Shown in pieces: positions 26,852 through 36,866 of a stretch of 64,000 bases of DNA. Source of the stretch: Bacteroidetes bacterium UBA6183 (lineage in GTDB: Bacteria > Bacteroidota > Bacteroidia > UKL13-3); the NCBI GenBank assembly GCA_002422865.1, contig DITN01000065.1, positions 29,339 to 93,338 on the forward strand, written 5' to 3'. The notes under the pieces were generated by a model. The model had not been told where the DNA came from. It made no database searches and worked only from the letters and a program-made list of their open reading frames with translations. Both the position numbers and the translations under genes were made by a program. Each line of letters opens with the position of its first letter. Within the stretch, counting starts at the first letter, position 1.

Positions 26852-29263
26852 TTATTTACCAGTAACCACAAACTTAACACTGTGTGTTCCTTGTGCATTT
26901 TTCATCACTAAGAAATAAACGCCATTGTTTAAGTTGTTGATGTTGATGGTTTCGTTCACGTTTTTATCGTTGTAAGTACGTGTTAACATTTCTCTGCCAA
27001 TCATATCATAAACTGCAATGTTTAAAGGCAATGTTTTAACATCAGTTGCGCTGATGGTAATTACATCTTTTGCAGGATTAGGATAAATACTGATGTTAGC
27101 AGCTACTAAATCATTACGTTCTAAACCTGTGTTAGGCGTATCTTTAACAATAACTGTGCGGTTTGCACTAATGTTGTTGCCACAAAAATCGCTAACACTA
27201 TAAGTTACGGTATAAGAACCTAATGCTGATGTGTTAACGACACCTGTTGTAACAATATAAGGCGTTAAGTTACCGTCTTTGTTATCTGAAGCAGTAACAT
27301 TAGGATGTGTGTATGCTCCTGAACCCACAAATACAGTATCGGTTGCCGATGCTATAATATTTGGTTTCACAGTATCCATATCGCATAATCCTAAATCGTA
27401 TAAACCGCGTGGAATTAATTTAAAGTTAGAGAAACTGAAAGTCATAGGACCTTGAGCATACGCTAATAACTGACCTTTAACTAAAGTTCTGTTGATGTTT
27501 AAAATTGAAGTGTTTAGATCATCAACACGTAAGCCATTGGTTTTGGTAGAATCAATATTGATTACAAATTCACCAAAGTTGTCACCGTTTGCATTCGAAT
27601 CTGCATTTAAGTTAACTACAAAAGAAGAATCCCATTTAACCAATACACCTTCCCAAGAGCGGGCAAAACGAACATTATTTAAACGGAATGAATCAATTGG
27701 TAAATTCATTTCAAAGTCAGGTAGCATTGCACCACTTTTTACAACAGAACCTGTTACGTTATATAAAGTAGTAACATTAAAGTTTTCAGTAACACGTGCA
27801 GCTGTAATTTCAACTGAGTCACCTATTTTCCAACCATTGTTACCTGCACTATTTTGTATAAAAATAGCTGAATTAGGACCTTGACCATCTTGGATAACGG
27901 TTTGGTTATTCATGTTGGTAGCTGTAACAACACCATGCACGCTAATTCCGCTTAATGAATCACCATTCCAAACGGTAGCACCATTGGCTGGGTTTGGTGC
28001 AAATTGTAAATCTCTAATGTTTTTAATTCCATCAGCGGTTACGTAGTAAACCGATCCGTTTGCCATAGTATCAGGCACAACAGTAGATAAGTTACGTCCA
28101 TCAACAACTTTGATGTAGTATTTTACTAAAGTGTTTGCTGCAAAAGGAGGAATTTTTCCACTCCATTTATCTGAGGTAGCTTCTTTAACCATATCAACAT
28201 TATTAAATGCTGATGAGTCTCTGTGTGCGTAGTATAATTTAGCAGTAGAGATTGCAGTATCAGCTAAAATGTTTGCTGAAATAGTTACTGAATCTGTTTG
28301 GCTAACAATAGCAGGAACGCGGGTACGGATACCAATGCTTGGAGGACAAACATTACATGGACCGATATCACTTGGCGATAATGGAGAAATACCATAACGG
28401 CTAACACCACCAATAACATACTCAGTAATTACGCCTCTAATGTAACTTAAACCCGTACCAAATGCAGGCGGGGTAAAGTTATTAGGGATTTTAGGAATGG
28501 TATCTTCGTTATCATCGTTACGGAAATAGGCCGAGAAATCACGTACATCAAGTTGGTTACCTGCGTTGTCTTGTATCGCCCAATTCCAGCGTGTTCCACC
28601 AAAAGGAGTAACACCAACAACCCTAACGTCTCTGATTTCAACCAACACACCTTCCCATTTTTCACCGTCAGCTTTCTTTTGTAACCAAGTACCCGCAGTT
28701 GGATTACCCGTCATTAATGAGTCGGCTGTAATTACAGTATAAACAGGTTGGTAAGTATTTAAATCAACTTGCTCAACTGCATTGCTCCAATTGGCATTGT
28801 TTCTTAAAACATTCATTTGTGTCTCGCCTTGGAAGGCTGCAAATCGGCCTGTAACACGCACTTTATAACCCGGAACCATGTTTTCGTAAAACTTAGTTTC
28901 CGTAATAAAGTTAGGTAAAGTAGGACGGCCTGCTGCAGGTGTGGTTGATGGATCACACATCACTAAAACGCCACTCCATGGTCCCCCGCCTTCTTTTTGA
29001 ATATAAGTAGCTTTACGGTTGTTTGATAAGCCGTATGTTCTTGGGCTTGAAACTACAACACCATCAAAACGAACGGTATCTCTGTATGATGGGTTTTGAA
29101 AAGTAGGGTTGATGTAATCTGGTAAATCTACAACAGGTGTTGCGGTTAATTTACTTTGACTAACATACTGCACCGAATCCATAGGAATAACAGGATACGG
29201 GTTTTGCGCATTTAGCGAAACCGTTGCTGCCAACAGCGTAATCGCGAGTAATTGTTTTTTCAT
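26852..29263 (-). CDS. Secreted multidomain protein with T9SS type A domain
   Basis: An 803-residue exported protein; the signal ends at LNAQ. It contains at least two OB-fold-like modules with a GVV-x-(n)-YIQ pattern (FDGVVVSSPRTYGL...ATYIQKEG near residue 70; ISVHGVVTATNMN...NSAIFIQ near 440), similar to the YhcR-type OB modules of secreted nucleases. A beta-sandwich (residues about 310-410) and a DUF5011-type Ig domain (SALGSYTVTYSVSDFCGN) follow. The C-terminus is a type A sorting domain (ISIYPNPAKD). No nuclease catalytic motif is visible. Second gene of a pair with 29291 (27 bases apart). Confidence 0.82.
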   Translation of the reverse strand: MKKQLLAITLLAATVSLNAQNPYPVIPMDSVQYVSQSKLTATPVVDLPDYINPTFQNPSYRDTVRFDGVVVSSPRTYGLSNNRKATYIQKEGGGPWSGVLVMCDPSTTPAAGRPTLPNFITETKFYENMVPGYKVRVTGRFAAFQGETQMNVLRNNANWSNAVEQVDLNTYQPVYTVITADSLMTGNPTAGTWLQKKADGEKWEGVLVEIRDVRVVGVTPFGGTRWNWAIQDNAGNQLDVRDFSAYFRNDDNEDTIPKIPNNFTPPAFGTGLSYIRGVITEYVIGGVSRYGISPLSPSDIGPCNVCPPSIGIRTRVPAIVSQTDSVTISANILADTAISTAKLYYAHRDSSAFNNVDMVKEATSDKWSGKIPPFAANTLVKYYIKVVDGRNLSTVVPDTMANGSVYYVTADGIKNIRDLQFAPNPANGATVWNGDSLSGISVHGVVTATNMNNQTVIQDGQGPNSAIFIQNSAGNNGWKIGDSVEITAARVTENFNVTTLYNVTGSVVKSGAMLPDFEMNLPIDSFRLNNVRFARSWEGVLVKWDSSFVVNLNADSNANGDNFGEFVINIDSTKTNGLRVDDLNTSILNINRTLVKGQLLAYAQGPMTFSFSNFKLIPRGLYDLGLCDMDTVKPNIIASATDTVFVGSGAYTHPNVTASDNKDGNLTPYIVTTGVVNTSALGSYTVTYSVSDFCGNNISANRTVIVKDTPNTGLERNDLVAANISIYPNPAKDVITISATDVKTLPLNIAVYDMIGREMLTRTYNDKNVNETININNLNNGVYFLVMKNAQGTHSVKFVVTGK

Positions 29264-29290
29264 AATTGTATTATGTTTTAATTGTTGTTT

Positions 29291-31393
29291 TTATTTTATG
29301 ATGGCAAATTTTCCAATATCTAACTTGCCTGTTGTTTCATCTTTTACTGTAAATAAATATACACCTGTGCTAATGGTTCCTTTGCTGTTTGATAATATAT
29401 CCCAAGCGTGCTCACCACCACTAAATACTTTTTTACCGGTTTGTCCGTAACGCTCAAACCATTGTATGTCCTCGCCTTGGTAAGTGCTGGCATCATGTCT
29501 TAAGTTCGCTACCAAATCGCCACTGCTGGTGTAAACACTAATGGTGCATTTTGACGGCAAATTGGTAAAGTATATTTTTTTACTGCGTGAGTTTGCACCA
29601 TCCCATGCTGCTGCAGTTTGGTATGGATTGGGATAAACACCAACACGGTTTTCTGTATTTTCTGTAATAGCTTGTGCATTGCTTCCGGTGTACACACTAA
29701 AAGCATTTTCGGTAAACGATGATTCTAATGAAGCTAAGTTTATTGCTTCATCACCTTTGTCGAATGCGGTGAGGATAAACAAATATTGCCATCCATTTTG
29801 CAGGTTATTTATTTCGTACTTGTTGGTGTATGGTGTGCTGTCTCCTTCAAAATAAACCGGAGCAGATAAGGCTACCGCATCAAATCCGTTGTTATAACCA
29901 TTATTATTTCCGGCCGAATCCCACTGTGCAATTAAATTACGCTGGTCAATCAAGTTGCCCGCTAAATCATCTCCCGGATTAGTTTTATACAATCGGTATC
30001 CTTCAAAATCTTTTTTACGCGATATGGGATCAATAGATTCTACTGCTGTATTGTCCCAATATATGGCTACTTTATTATTGCTGCTCACAATTTTTGTTTT
30101 GGGTGTTTTTGGTGGTTCAGGTAGTACATATCTGTCTATTTTGCCATCACCATCCGCATCATTTTCAGGGCGATATTTTCCGTCTTCATTCACATCTTCG
30201 CCAACATAGGTTGCGCGTGTACGTGCTAAAAATGAAGTTAACTCAGCCCTGGTTTCGGGAGTTGATACGGTACCATTATTAACCGGTGGCGAACCATCAT
30301 CTTTTTTACCGGCACATACAAATGCCATTACGTAATTAAAACTTTCTCCGGGTTCTAAACTAATCAGCGGACCGGCAGTAAGCAATTGAATCCAGTTGTT
30401 TGGTGTACCATTAAAAGGTCCAATGGCCGATTGGTAAAGTTGTAACGAATCAACACTAACTTTCATGCGGTTGTAGCGCTCTTGTTCGTTTGCAGGTGCA
30501 ATCCAAGGGGCGTTAACCGAGTTAAAATTCCAGAAATTATAATTTACCTGAGGTTGAGGCCAACCACGCTGTAAAAAAGTATCGGGCTTGTCAGGATTAA
30601 AAAACATACCTCGGTATTCAATCCCCAAAAATTGGATAGCACCATAAGAATTGATGTAATCTAAATCGTCTGCTCCCAAATCACTTAACCAAGCGTATAC
30701 AGTTTTATATTTGGTATCAACACCATTACGTCCTTTGTTAAAAAAGTTGGTACCCGTTTGGCGCGTTACATTCACATTACGTACCACTAAATCGCTCCAC
30801 TGGCCTACATAAACACTATCCCAACGTTTGTTGCTGGTATTGGTAATTTGGTAATTACAAATCACAAAAAAATCGGCAAACGAATAATTCCAAGCATATG
30901 TTTCTAGTTTAACATGTGCGCGCAAAGGTTGTGTATGTCCGCCAATTGGGGTTGATGTACCCGGTACAATGGTGGCTGTATCACTAAACTGCATCACAAA
31001 ATCTTGATGAGATATAGCTGATGAAGAATAAACAGAGCTGGAGGTTAAGGAAGACCTTTCTTGAATGGTGGTTAATGGCGTAAATTCAAAACCAGCACCA
31101 CCTGTGCTATAACCGCTGGATGCATCTGCAGCACTGGTTGATACCAATGGTTGTCCATCAACCAAAGCTCCTATCCAAATACCTGATTCAAATAAATGCT
31201 CATTACCTTTTTGAGGGTAGGCCATACTTGGTGCACCTTGTGTATTACTTCTAACACCCGGGCGTCCAACGGTACCTGCATTACTCAAGGTAAGTTTTAT
31301 ACGTCCAACATCGGTTGATTTTTGTGTAAATTGAACCTGCGCCTGCAATGAGGACGCTCCTAATAATATGGCTAATAATAACTTAATACGCAT
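29291..31393 (-). CDS. Secreted surface protein with calcium-binding and FnIII-like modules
   Basis: A 700-residue exported protein; the signal ends at LQAQ. The first 380 residues form a beta-rich domain not recognised by name. A thrombospondin-3-like calcium motif (DVNEDGKYRPENDADGDGKID) sits near residue 400, then a fibronectin-III-like module (NNKVAIYWDNTA...FEGYRLYKT). The last 95 residues are a T9SS-type sorting region with a degenerate start (VGVYPNPYQ) and the closing pattern GVYLFTVKD...IGKFAIIK. It leads the pair with the 26852 gene. Confidence 0.82.
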   Translation of the reverse strand: MRIKLLLAILLGASSLQAQVQFTQKSTDVGRIKLTLSNAGTVGRPGVRSNTQGAPSMAYPQKGNEHLFESGIWIGALVDGQPLVSTSAADASSGYSTGGAGFEFTPLTTIQERSSLTSSSVYSSSAISHQDFVMQFSDTATIVPGTSTPIGGHTQPLRAHVKLETYAWNYSFADFFVICNYQITNTSNKRWDSVYVGQWSDLVVRNVNVTRQTGTNFFNKGRNGVDTKYKTVYAWLSDLGADDLDYINSYGAIQFLGIEYRGMFFNPDKPDTFLQRGWPQPQVNYNFWNFNSVNAPWIAPANEQERYNRMKVSVDSLQLYQSAIGPFNGTPNNWIQLLTAGPLISLEPGESFNYVMAFVCAGKKDDGSPPVNNGTVSTPETRAELTSFLARTRATYVGEDVNEDGKYRPENDADGDGKIDRYVLPEPPKTPKTKIVSSNNKVAIYWDNTAVESIDPISRKKDFEGYRLYKTNPGDDLAGNLIDQRNLIAQWDSAGNNNGYNNGFDAVALSAPVYFEGDSTPYTNKYEINNLQNGWQYLFILTAFDKGDEAINLASLESSFTENAFSVYTGSNAQAITENTENRVGVYPNPYQTAAAWDGANSRSKKIYFTNLPSKCTISVYTSSGDLVANLRHDASTYQGEDIQWFERYGQTGKKVFSGGEHAWDILSNSKGTISTGVYLFTVKDETTGKLDIGKFAIIK

Positions 31394-31849
31394 GTATGTT
31401 TTTTACAGACTTACAAATATGCAGTTTTTTACCCTTTTGTACGTTAAAATTACTTCAAGTATCAGATTGGCTGTTTGAACATCCAATAAGTGCCTCATTC
31501 ACAAATCTTCACGCGGGGTTAATTAATTGTAAACCCTTATGTGGTTTAACTTTCGGGGATTATCTTCCCTAACATAATTTACCAAGAGCACCGTTTTTGT
31601 CAACCCGTATTTTTAAAAGTTGTTTGTTAAGAAATTATAAAGTGCTGTAAAATCAGCAATAAACCCAATTGCACATTATGAGGTATTTAAGCAATTTTTT
31701 GCAGTTTTCCAAATGCAGGTAGTGTGCATAAAAAGTGTTTTAACATCAAGATGTTAGCTTGTTTTGTTGGGCGCTATTCACAATATGTACACATTAATTT
31801 ACAAGGCTGTGTATAACATTTAGTCTACTCAAAATATCATAACTTAAAG
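31394..31849. other. Non-coding region between divergent genes
   Basis: About 450 AT-rich bases between the start of the 29291 gene and the dnaB -7 box. No open frame of note, tRNA or clear hairpin. It must hold the promoter of the minus-strand pair, for which only a weak box (CATATTTG on minus, near 31410-31425) is seen. No DnaA-box cluster is visible. Confidence 0.5.
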
Positions 31850-31857
31850 TACATTTG
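31850..31857 (+). promoter_or_regulatory. Bacteroidota -7 box (TACATTTG) for dnaB
   Basis: Perfect TAnnTTTG 41 bases before the dnaB ATG. No TTTG at the -33 position. Confidence 0.55.
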
Positions 31858-31898
31858 GTAGCTCACCAAAAGGGTAAACACAGTATTAAGTAAAGAAC

Positions 31899-33443
31899 AT
31901 GGCAGAGTTAAGAAAAAGATCAATAACCAAAAAAACAGATATCGCCCAAATTATTGAGAATGGAAAATTACAGCCTCAGGCTGTAGACCTTGAAGAGGCT
32001 GTATTAGGTGCATTGATGTTGGAAAAAAATGCCATCACTGTGGTGTCTGATATTTTAAAACCAGAGAGTTTTTACAAAGATTCGCATCAAATTATTTTTC
32101 AAGTAATAAAAACCTTGTTTAGTAATGCGCAACCCATAGATATTTTAACGGTAACAGCCGAATTACGTAAACAAGGACAACTAGACATTGTAGGTGGTGC
32201 TTACTTTATCACTTCACTTACCAATCGTGTGGCATCGGCTGCTAACATCGAGTACCATGCACGTATCATTGCACAAAAATTCATTCAACGCGAGCTTATT
32301 CGTATTTCAACCGAAATACAACGCGAATCGTTTGAAGACAGTGCTGATGCTTTTGAATTGCTTGACAGTGCCGAACGTAAATTGTTTGAAGTATCGCAAG
32401 GAAACATTAAGCGCGATTACAAACAAATGAATGCGATTGTGCGCGAAGCCATCAGAGATATTGAAGGATTAAAAGATAAACAAGGTGGTTTAACGGGTAT
32501 TCCTTCGGGCTTTACCAAATTAGATAGAATTACCTCGGGTTTCCAAAAATCGGATTTAGTTATTTTAGCTGCTCGTCCGGGTATGGGTAAAACGGCCATG
32601 GTATTGTCCATTGCTCGTAATGCCTCATTGTTATCAGAAAACGCGCGTGGTATTGCAATCTTCTCACTAGAGATGAGTAACAAGCAATTGGTTACGCGTA
32701 TGATTAGTGGTGAATCTGAAATATCGGGTGAAAAATTAAAGAAAGGAACGTTGGCTCCACATGAGTGGGAACAGCTTAATACCAAGGTGGCTCGCTTAAG
32801 TGAGGCCCCGATTTTTATTGATGATACACCTGCCTTAAGTGTGTTTGAGTTGCGTAGTAAATGCCGCAGGTTAAAAGAACAAAACAACATTGAAATGATC
32901 ATCATCGATTATTTGCAGTTAATGCGTGGTGATGATGCAAACAATAAAAATGGTAATCGTGAGCAAGAGGTAAGTTACATATCCCGCTCATTAAAAGCAT
33001 TGGCAAAAGAACTGGAAGTGCCTGTTATTGCATTGGCACAGTTAAGTCGTGCTTCCGAAAAACGTGGTGCAGCGGCTATTCCAATGTTATCAGATTTACG
33101 TGAATCTGGATCTATTGAGCAGGATGCGGATATGGTAATGTTTATTTACCGTCCGGAATACTACGGTATTACCGAGTTTGAAGACGGAAGCAGCACACAT
33201 GGTGTTGCCGAATTGCATATAGCCAAACATCGTAATGGTTCGTTAGATTCGGTGAAACTGAGGTTTGTACACGAGTTTACCAAGTTTAAAGATTTGGAAG
33301 AGCACGATTTTGGTGGCATGGATACCCCAAGTTTTAGTAATGACGAAATGGGTGGCTTTGGCAGCATGGGTACCATCACCCGTAGCAGCAAACTAAACGA
33401 TATGAGCCAGGATGATGACGAGTTTACCCCACCTCCGTTTTAG
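31899..33443 (+). CDS. dnaB: Replicative DNA helicase DnaB
   Basis: A 514-residue DnaB, the hexameric 5'-3' helicase of the replication fork. The N-terminal domain has PQAVDLEEAVLGALML; the C-terminal RecA-like domain has Walker A ARPGMGKTA (about residues 225-233), FSLEMSNKQL, Walker B MIIIDYLQLM, and QLSRASEKR with DLRESGSIEQDADMV. No intein is present, although dnaB is a common intein site. The C-terminal tail is Gly/Ser/Asp-rich. Single gene with its own terminator. Confidence 0.97.
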   Translation: MAELRKRSITKKTDIAQIIENGKLQPQAVDLEEAVLGALMLEKNAITVVSDILKPESFYKDSHQIIFQVIKTLFSNAQPIDILTVTAELRKQGQLDIVGGAYFITSLTNRVASAANIEYHARIIAQKFIQRELIRISTEIQRESFEDSADAFELLDSAERKLFEVSQGNIKRDYKQMNAIVREAIRDIEGLKDKQGGLTGIPSGFTKLDRITSGFQKSDLVILAARPGMGKTAMVLSIARNASLLSENARGIAIFSLEMSNKQLVTRMISGESEISGEKLKKGTLAPHEWEQLNTKVARLSEAPIFIDDTPALSVFELRSKCRRLKEQNNIEMIIIDYLQLMRGDDANNKNGNREQEVSYISRSLKALAKELEVPVIALAQLSRASEKRGAAAIPMLSDLRESGSIEQDADMVMFIYRPEYYGITEFEDGSSTHGVAELHIAKHRNGSLDSVKLRFVHEFTKFKDLEEHDFGGMDTPSFSNDEMGGFGSMGTITRSSKLNDMSQDDDEFTPPPF

Positions 33444-33478
33444 TATTTTATTTATTTGATGATAACATAAGTATCAGG

Positions 33479-33514
33479 CATCCTTAACAAAATTTGTTAA
33501 GGATGTTTTGTTTT
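33479..33514 (+). terminator. Terminator after dnaB
   Basis: CATCCTTAACAAA / TTTGTTAAGGATG perfect stem, then T-rich. Confidence 0.9.
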
Positions 33515-33633
33515 AACACTTTTTACACGTAGCCATCCATCCATTTCCCACCTCCATTTTATTCCTTCAAAAAATAATCATTAAACACTAACAAATTCTT
33601 TAATTTGCGGCACTTTATAAGCGAAATCTTATC

Positions 33634-35649
33634 ATGCAATTCAATAAAAAACACCACAGTAACGATACCTTACTAAACTTATACAAAGGCATGCTTAAAC
33701 CTCGAATGATTGAGGAAAAAATGCTGATTTTATTGCGCCAAGGGCAAGTTAGTAAATGGTTTAGTGGTATTGGGCAAGAGGCCATTAGTGTGGGTGTAAC
33801 ACAAGCATTACATACAGACGAATACATTCTTCCTTTACACCGTAATTTAGGTGTATGGACCAACCGCGATATGCCTTTTGCAAAACTGTTTTCGCAATGG
33901 CAAGGTAAGTTAAACGGTTATTCAAAAGGCCGCGAACGTTCGTTTCATTTCGGTACAAATGAGCATCATATTGTTGGTATGATTTCGCATTTAGGCGCCA
34001 TGCTTGGTGTGGCCGATGGTATTGCTTTGGCACACAAATTAAAAGGCGAGCAAAAAATAAGCGTGGTATTTAGTGGTGATGGTGGTGCCAGCGAAGGCGA
34101 TTTTCATGAAGCCATCAACACAGCGGCTGTATGGGATTTGCCAGTTATTTTCTTGATTGAAAACAACGGTTATGGTTTATCAACCCCAAGTAACGAACAG
34201 TTTAGGTGCAAAAACTTTATTGATAAAGCCATTGGTTACGGCATACAAGGATATAAAGTGGATGGCAATAATATTTTGGAAGTGTATGATATGGTAAATA
34301 ACTTGGCCAGCAGCATGCGCAGCAATCCACGTCCTATCATATTGGAGTGTATGACATTCCGTATGCGTGGACACGAAGAAGCTTCGGGTACAAAATATGT
34401 TCCTCAGGAGTTGTTTGATGAGTGGGGTAAAAAAGACCCGATAGCCAACTACGAAAACTGGTTAAAAGCAGAAGGTATTTTAACAGATGAAATGATTGCC
34501 GAATACCGCGCAACATTTAAAAAAGAAATTGATGAAGGGGTAGAAACCGTTCAGGCCGAACCTGAAATTACACCCGATACAGCCATTGAAATGGCCGATG
34601 TATATGCACCAATGCCCATACAAAGCAGCGAAAATTTTGGTCATTTACAACACGTAACAGTTAAACCTACCACCGAAAATAAATCGCGCAAACGTCTGGT
34701 TGATGCCATTAGCGATGGTTTAAAATTGAGCATGCGCCAACACGAAAATTTGGTGTTGATGGGGCAAGACATAGCCGAGTACGGAGGCGTGTTTAAAATA
34801 ACACAAGGCTTTGTAGAAGAGTTTGGCAAAGGCAGGGTACGCAATACACCTTTGTGCGAAAGTGCCATTTTAGGTGCCGCGTACGGACTTTCTGTTAAAG
34901 GCATGAAAGCCATGATGGAAATGCAGTTTGGCGATTTTGTGAGTGTGGGCTTTAATCAAATTGTAAATAATTTAGCCAAAAGTTATTACCGTTGGGGACA
35001 AAACGCTGATGTGGTAGTACGTATGCCAACGGGCGCAGGTGTAGGTGCAGGACCATTTCACTCGCAAAGTAACGAAGCTTGGTTTTTTCATGTTCCGGGT
35101 TTAAAAGTAGTATACCCAAGTACACCGGGAGATGCCAAAGGTTTATTGGCGGCAAGTTTTACAGATCCAAATCCGGTGATGTTTTTTGAACACAAAGCAC
35201 TGTACCGTTCTGTAGAGTTAGAAGAAGAAGTGTATGATGATTATTACGAAATAGAAATAGGTAAAGCACGTATTGTTAAAGAAGGAACCGAAGTAAGTAT
35301 TATTACTTACGGTGCAGGTGTGCATTGGGCCACCAAACATTGTGCAGAAGCCGGAATAGATGCTGATCTTATTGATTTACGCACCTTATTGCCTTGGGAT
35401 AAAGATGCGGTAATGAACAGCGTAAGCAAAACAGGTAAAGCATTTATTTTACACGAAGATACCTTAACAGGTGGCATTGGTGCCGAAATAGCAGCCTACA
35501 TTGCCGAGCACGCCTTTAAGTATTTAGATGCACCGGTAAAACGTAGTGGTAGTCTAGATACAGCCGTTCCGTTTAATGTAGATTTAGAACAAAACTTTTT
35601 ACCCAAAGAACGTTTTAAAACAGAACTCAACGAATTGTTAAACTTTTAA
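33634..35649 (+). CDS. Fused alpha/beta E1 of 2-oxoacid dehydrogenase (branched-chain type)
   Basis: A 671-residue thiamine-diphosphate E1 component with both subunits in one chain, probably the branched-chain 2-oxoacid dehydrogenase E1. The alpha half (1 to about 310) has the ThDP motif GDGGASEGDF...IENNGYGLSTP and RMRGHEEASGTKYVP. A linker of about 35 residues follows. The beta half (about 350-671) has MGQDIAEYGGVFK, TPLCESAILGAAYGLS and LIDLRTLLPWD. This fused form is known in Bacteroidota. No E2 or E3 gene is nearby. Substrate (branched-chain acids versus pyruvate) cannot be settled from sequence alone. Confidence 0.92.
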   Translation: MQFNKKHHSNDTLLNLYKGMLKPRMIEEKMLILLRQGQVSKWFSGIGQEAISVGVTQALHTDEYILPLHRNLGVWTNRDMPFAKLFSQWQGKLNGYSKGRERSFHFGTNEHHIVGMISHLGAMLGVADGIALAHKLKGEQKISVVFSGDGGASEGDFHEAINTAAVWDLPVIFLIENNGYGLSTPSNEQFRCKNFIDKAIGYGIQGYKVDGNNILEVYDMVNNLASSMRSNPRPIILECMTFRMRGHEEASGTKYVPQELFDEWGKKDPIANYENWLKAEGILTDEMIAEYRATFKKEIDEGVETVQAEPEITPDTAIEMADVYAPMPIQSSENFGHLQHVTVKPTTENKSRKRLVDAISDGLKLSMRQHENLVLMGQDIAEYGGVFKITQGFVEEFGKGRVRNTPLCESAILGAAYGLSVKGMKAMMEMQFGDFVSVGFNQIVNNLAKSYYRWGQNADVVVRMPTGAGVGAGPFHSQSNEAWFFHVPGLKVVYPSTPGDAKGLLAASFTDPNPVMFFEHKALYRSVELEEEVYDDYYEIEIGKARIVKEGTEVSIITYGAGVHWATKHCAEAGIDADLIDLRTLLPWDKDAVMNSVSKTGKAFILHEDTLTGGIGAEIAAYIAEHAFKYLDAPVKRSGSLDTAVPFNVDLEQNFLPKERFKTELNELLNF

Positions 35650-35660
35650 AGGGTTAAGGT

Positions 35661-36092
35661 TTGGTTACATTTAGGAACAAATACTTTTGGATTTTTGTGG
35701 TTACACTTTCCATCAGTGCCGTAATTTATGTTGGGGTAAAATTTTGGAACATAAAACAACTTCCGTTTAATGAGTTTATGCTGCAAACATCTAAAAACAT
35801 AAACGAAGATTGTCCTAAAATGATTGACGAACACACCCGTTTAGATGAAGTATTGGCCATGCCACCCAACCAGTTGGTATATAACTACACCTTGGTAAAT
35901 ATTGATATGGATGATGTAAGCATGAACAATGTTGTACCATCATTAGAAGCCATGTTGTTAAAAACTGTAAAAGAAAGCAACGAATTCGACATATTTAGGG
36001 CCAATAAAACCACCATAACTTACCGCTACTTTGATAAAGAAGGCATGTTTATGGTAAAGATTGACATTACTCCGGAGAAGTATTTGGAGTAG
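35661..36092 (+). CDS. Small membrane-anchored protein of unknown function
   Basis: A 143-residue protein with an N-terminal signal-anchor (FWIFVVTLSISAVIYVGVKF) and a soluble part with the pattern CPKMIDEHTRLDEVLAMPPN, then YNYTLVNID. The M(V/I)D-x-x-TRLD...YNYTLVN pattern recurs in small envelope proteins of many Gram-negatives without known function. No ATG precedes the anchor; TTG 35661, 11 bases after the E1 stop, is the likely start. Confidence 0.7.
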   Translation: MVTFRNKYFWIFVVTLSISAVIYVGVKFWNIKQLPFNEFMLQTSKNINEDCPKMIDEHTRLDEVLAMPPNQLVYNYTLVNIDMDDVSMNNVVPSLEAMLLKTVKESNEFDIFRANKTTITYRYFDKEGMFMVKIDITPEKYLE

Positions 36093-36102
36093 GGGGGAGT
36101 TA

Positions 36103-36118
36103 GAAGTTAGAGGTTGGA
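36103..36118. repeat. Short intergenic repeat word (copy 2)
   Basis: Exact copy of the 16-base word at 11715-11730, again in a purine-rich gap just after a gene end. Confidence 0.5.
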
Positions 36119-36180
36119 TAGAGTTTTCGTCTGTCTTTAAAAATTCTTTCAATGTCCCTTTGCAACATACTTAATTTTGT

Positions 36181-36593
36181 TTACGGTAAAAAAAGAGTTG
36201 TTGAGCAATCAAAAATTGGCTGCCCATGAGCATACTTATGCAAATGCCCAACTAAAGTAAACGACTCTTCAATATAGTCGGGGCCGGTTGAAGATTCATG
36301 TCCAACTGAGCCGCTGAAGTCACAGAGTTCTTCATGCTTTTTTGTCTTTGGTGTAGGAGAAATATCTTGCCCGATAATGAAGTTGAATTTTGGATGATCT
36401 ACAGTTTTTACCCTCATGTCAATGGAACAGTCACCGCATGCATATTTCATATAGTATGCAGTTACTGTTATTTTCTCTTCATCAACGCTGGTTTTTAGCC
36501 ATTGGTAATAGCCATATAAATCATTGCACAAAAAGCAGCAATGGCAAAAAGCCATGCAACTTCTATGGATATCCTTTTGAGTATTGTCTTCAT
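36181..36593 (-). pseudogene. Membrane protein gene with a frameshift
   Basis: From ATG 36593 the frame reads a basic start and a good membrane helix (MKTILKRISIEVAWLF, then AIAAFCAMIYMAI) and stops at 36495-36497. Immediately there, the -1 frame continues with a plausible soluble domain (LKTSVDEEKITVTAYYMKY...CSIDMRVKTVDHPKF) to the stop at 36181. Reading the second frame upstream gives an unlikely Cys-rich N-terminus (MAFCHCCFLC). So one gene of about 137 codons was broken by loss of one base near GGCTAAAAACC, or the base is missing from the assembly, or there is a -1 frameshift site. Family not recognised. Confidence 0.6.
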
Positions 36594-36604
36594 GTTAATA
36601 TTGC

Positions 36605-36811
36605 TCACTTAAGCGTGTGAAAATAAGAATTCATATAATCAAAACTTTTGGGCAGCGATCTGCCATTTTTTAATTTTCCATGCTTATAATCATTAATCTG
36701 AGTTTTTTCATATCCTAATGGTTTTTGGGTTTGGCGATATGGCGGGTTTGTAGCACAAAAGTTCAATAGAATTTCTGCTGTTGAGCCTTGCACAAATAAT
36801 TCAAGAAGCAC
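36605..36811 (-). pseudogene. Orphan coding fragment
   Basis: A 68-codon open frame ending 12 bases before the frameshifted gene. Its composition looks protein-like (PLGYEKTQINDYKHGKL, SFDYMNSYF). The frame stays open upstream past the GTG at 36811 to about 36838, then meets a stop, with no ATG or signal. Possibly the 3' remnant of a decayed gene; possibly not coding. Confidence 0.3.
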
Positions 36812-36866
36812 TTTAATTTTAGCCGGTATATTGCCGAAACGATGTTATATGCTGTTTTCCATTTTG

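Noticed and set aside
31394..31898. Replication origin upstream of dnaB
   Set aside because: No cluster of DnaA boxes or AT-rich 13-mers could be seen, and dnaB position alone is no evidence.
31899..33443. Intein in dnaB
   Set aside because: The Walker A and DnaB motifs follow each other with normal spacing and the length is standard.
33634..35649. Accidental fusion or assembly artefact of E1 alpha and beta
   Set aside because: The fused form is known as normal in Bacteroidota, and the linker reads through without anomalies.
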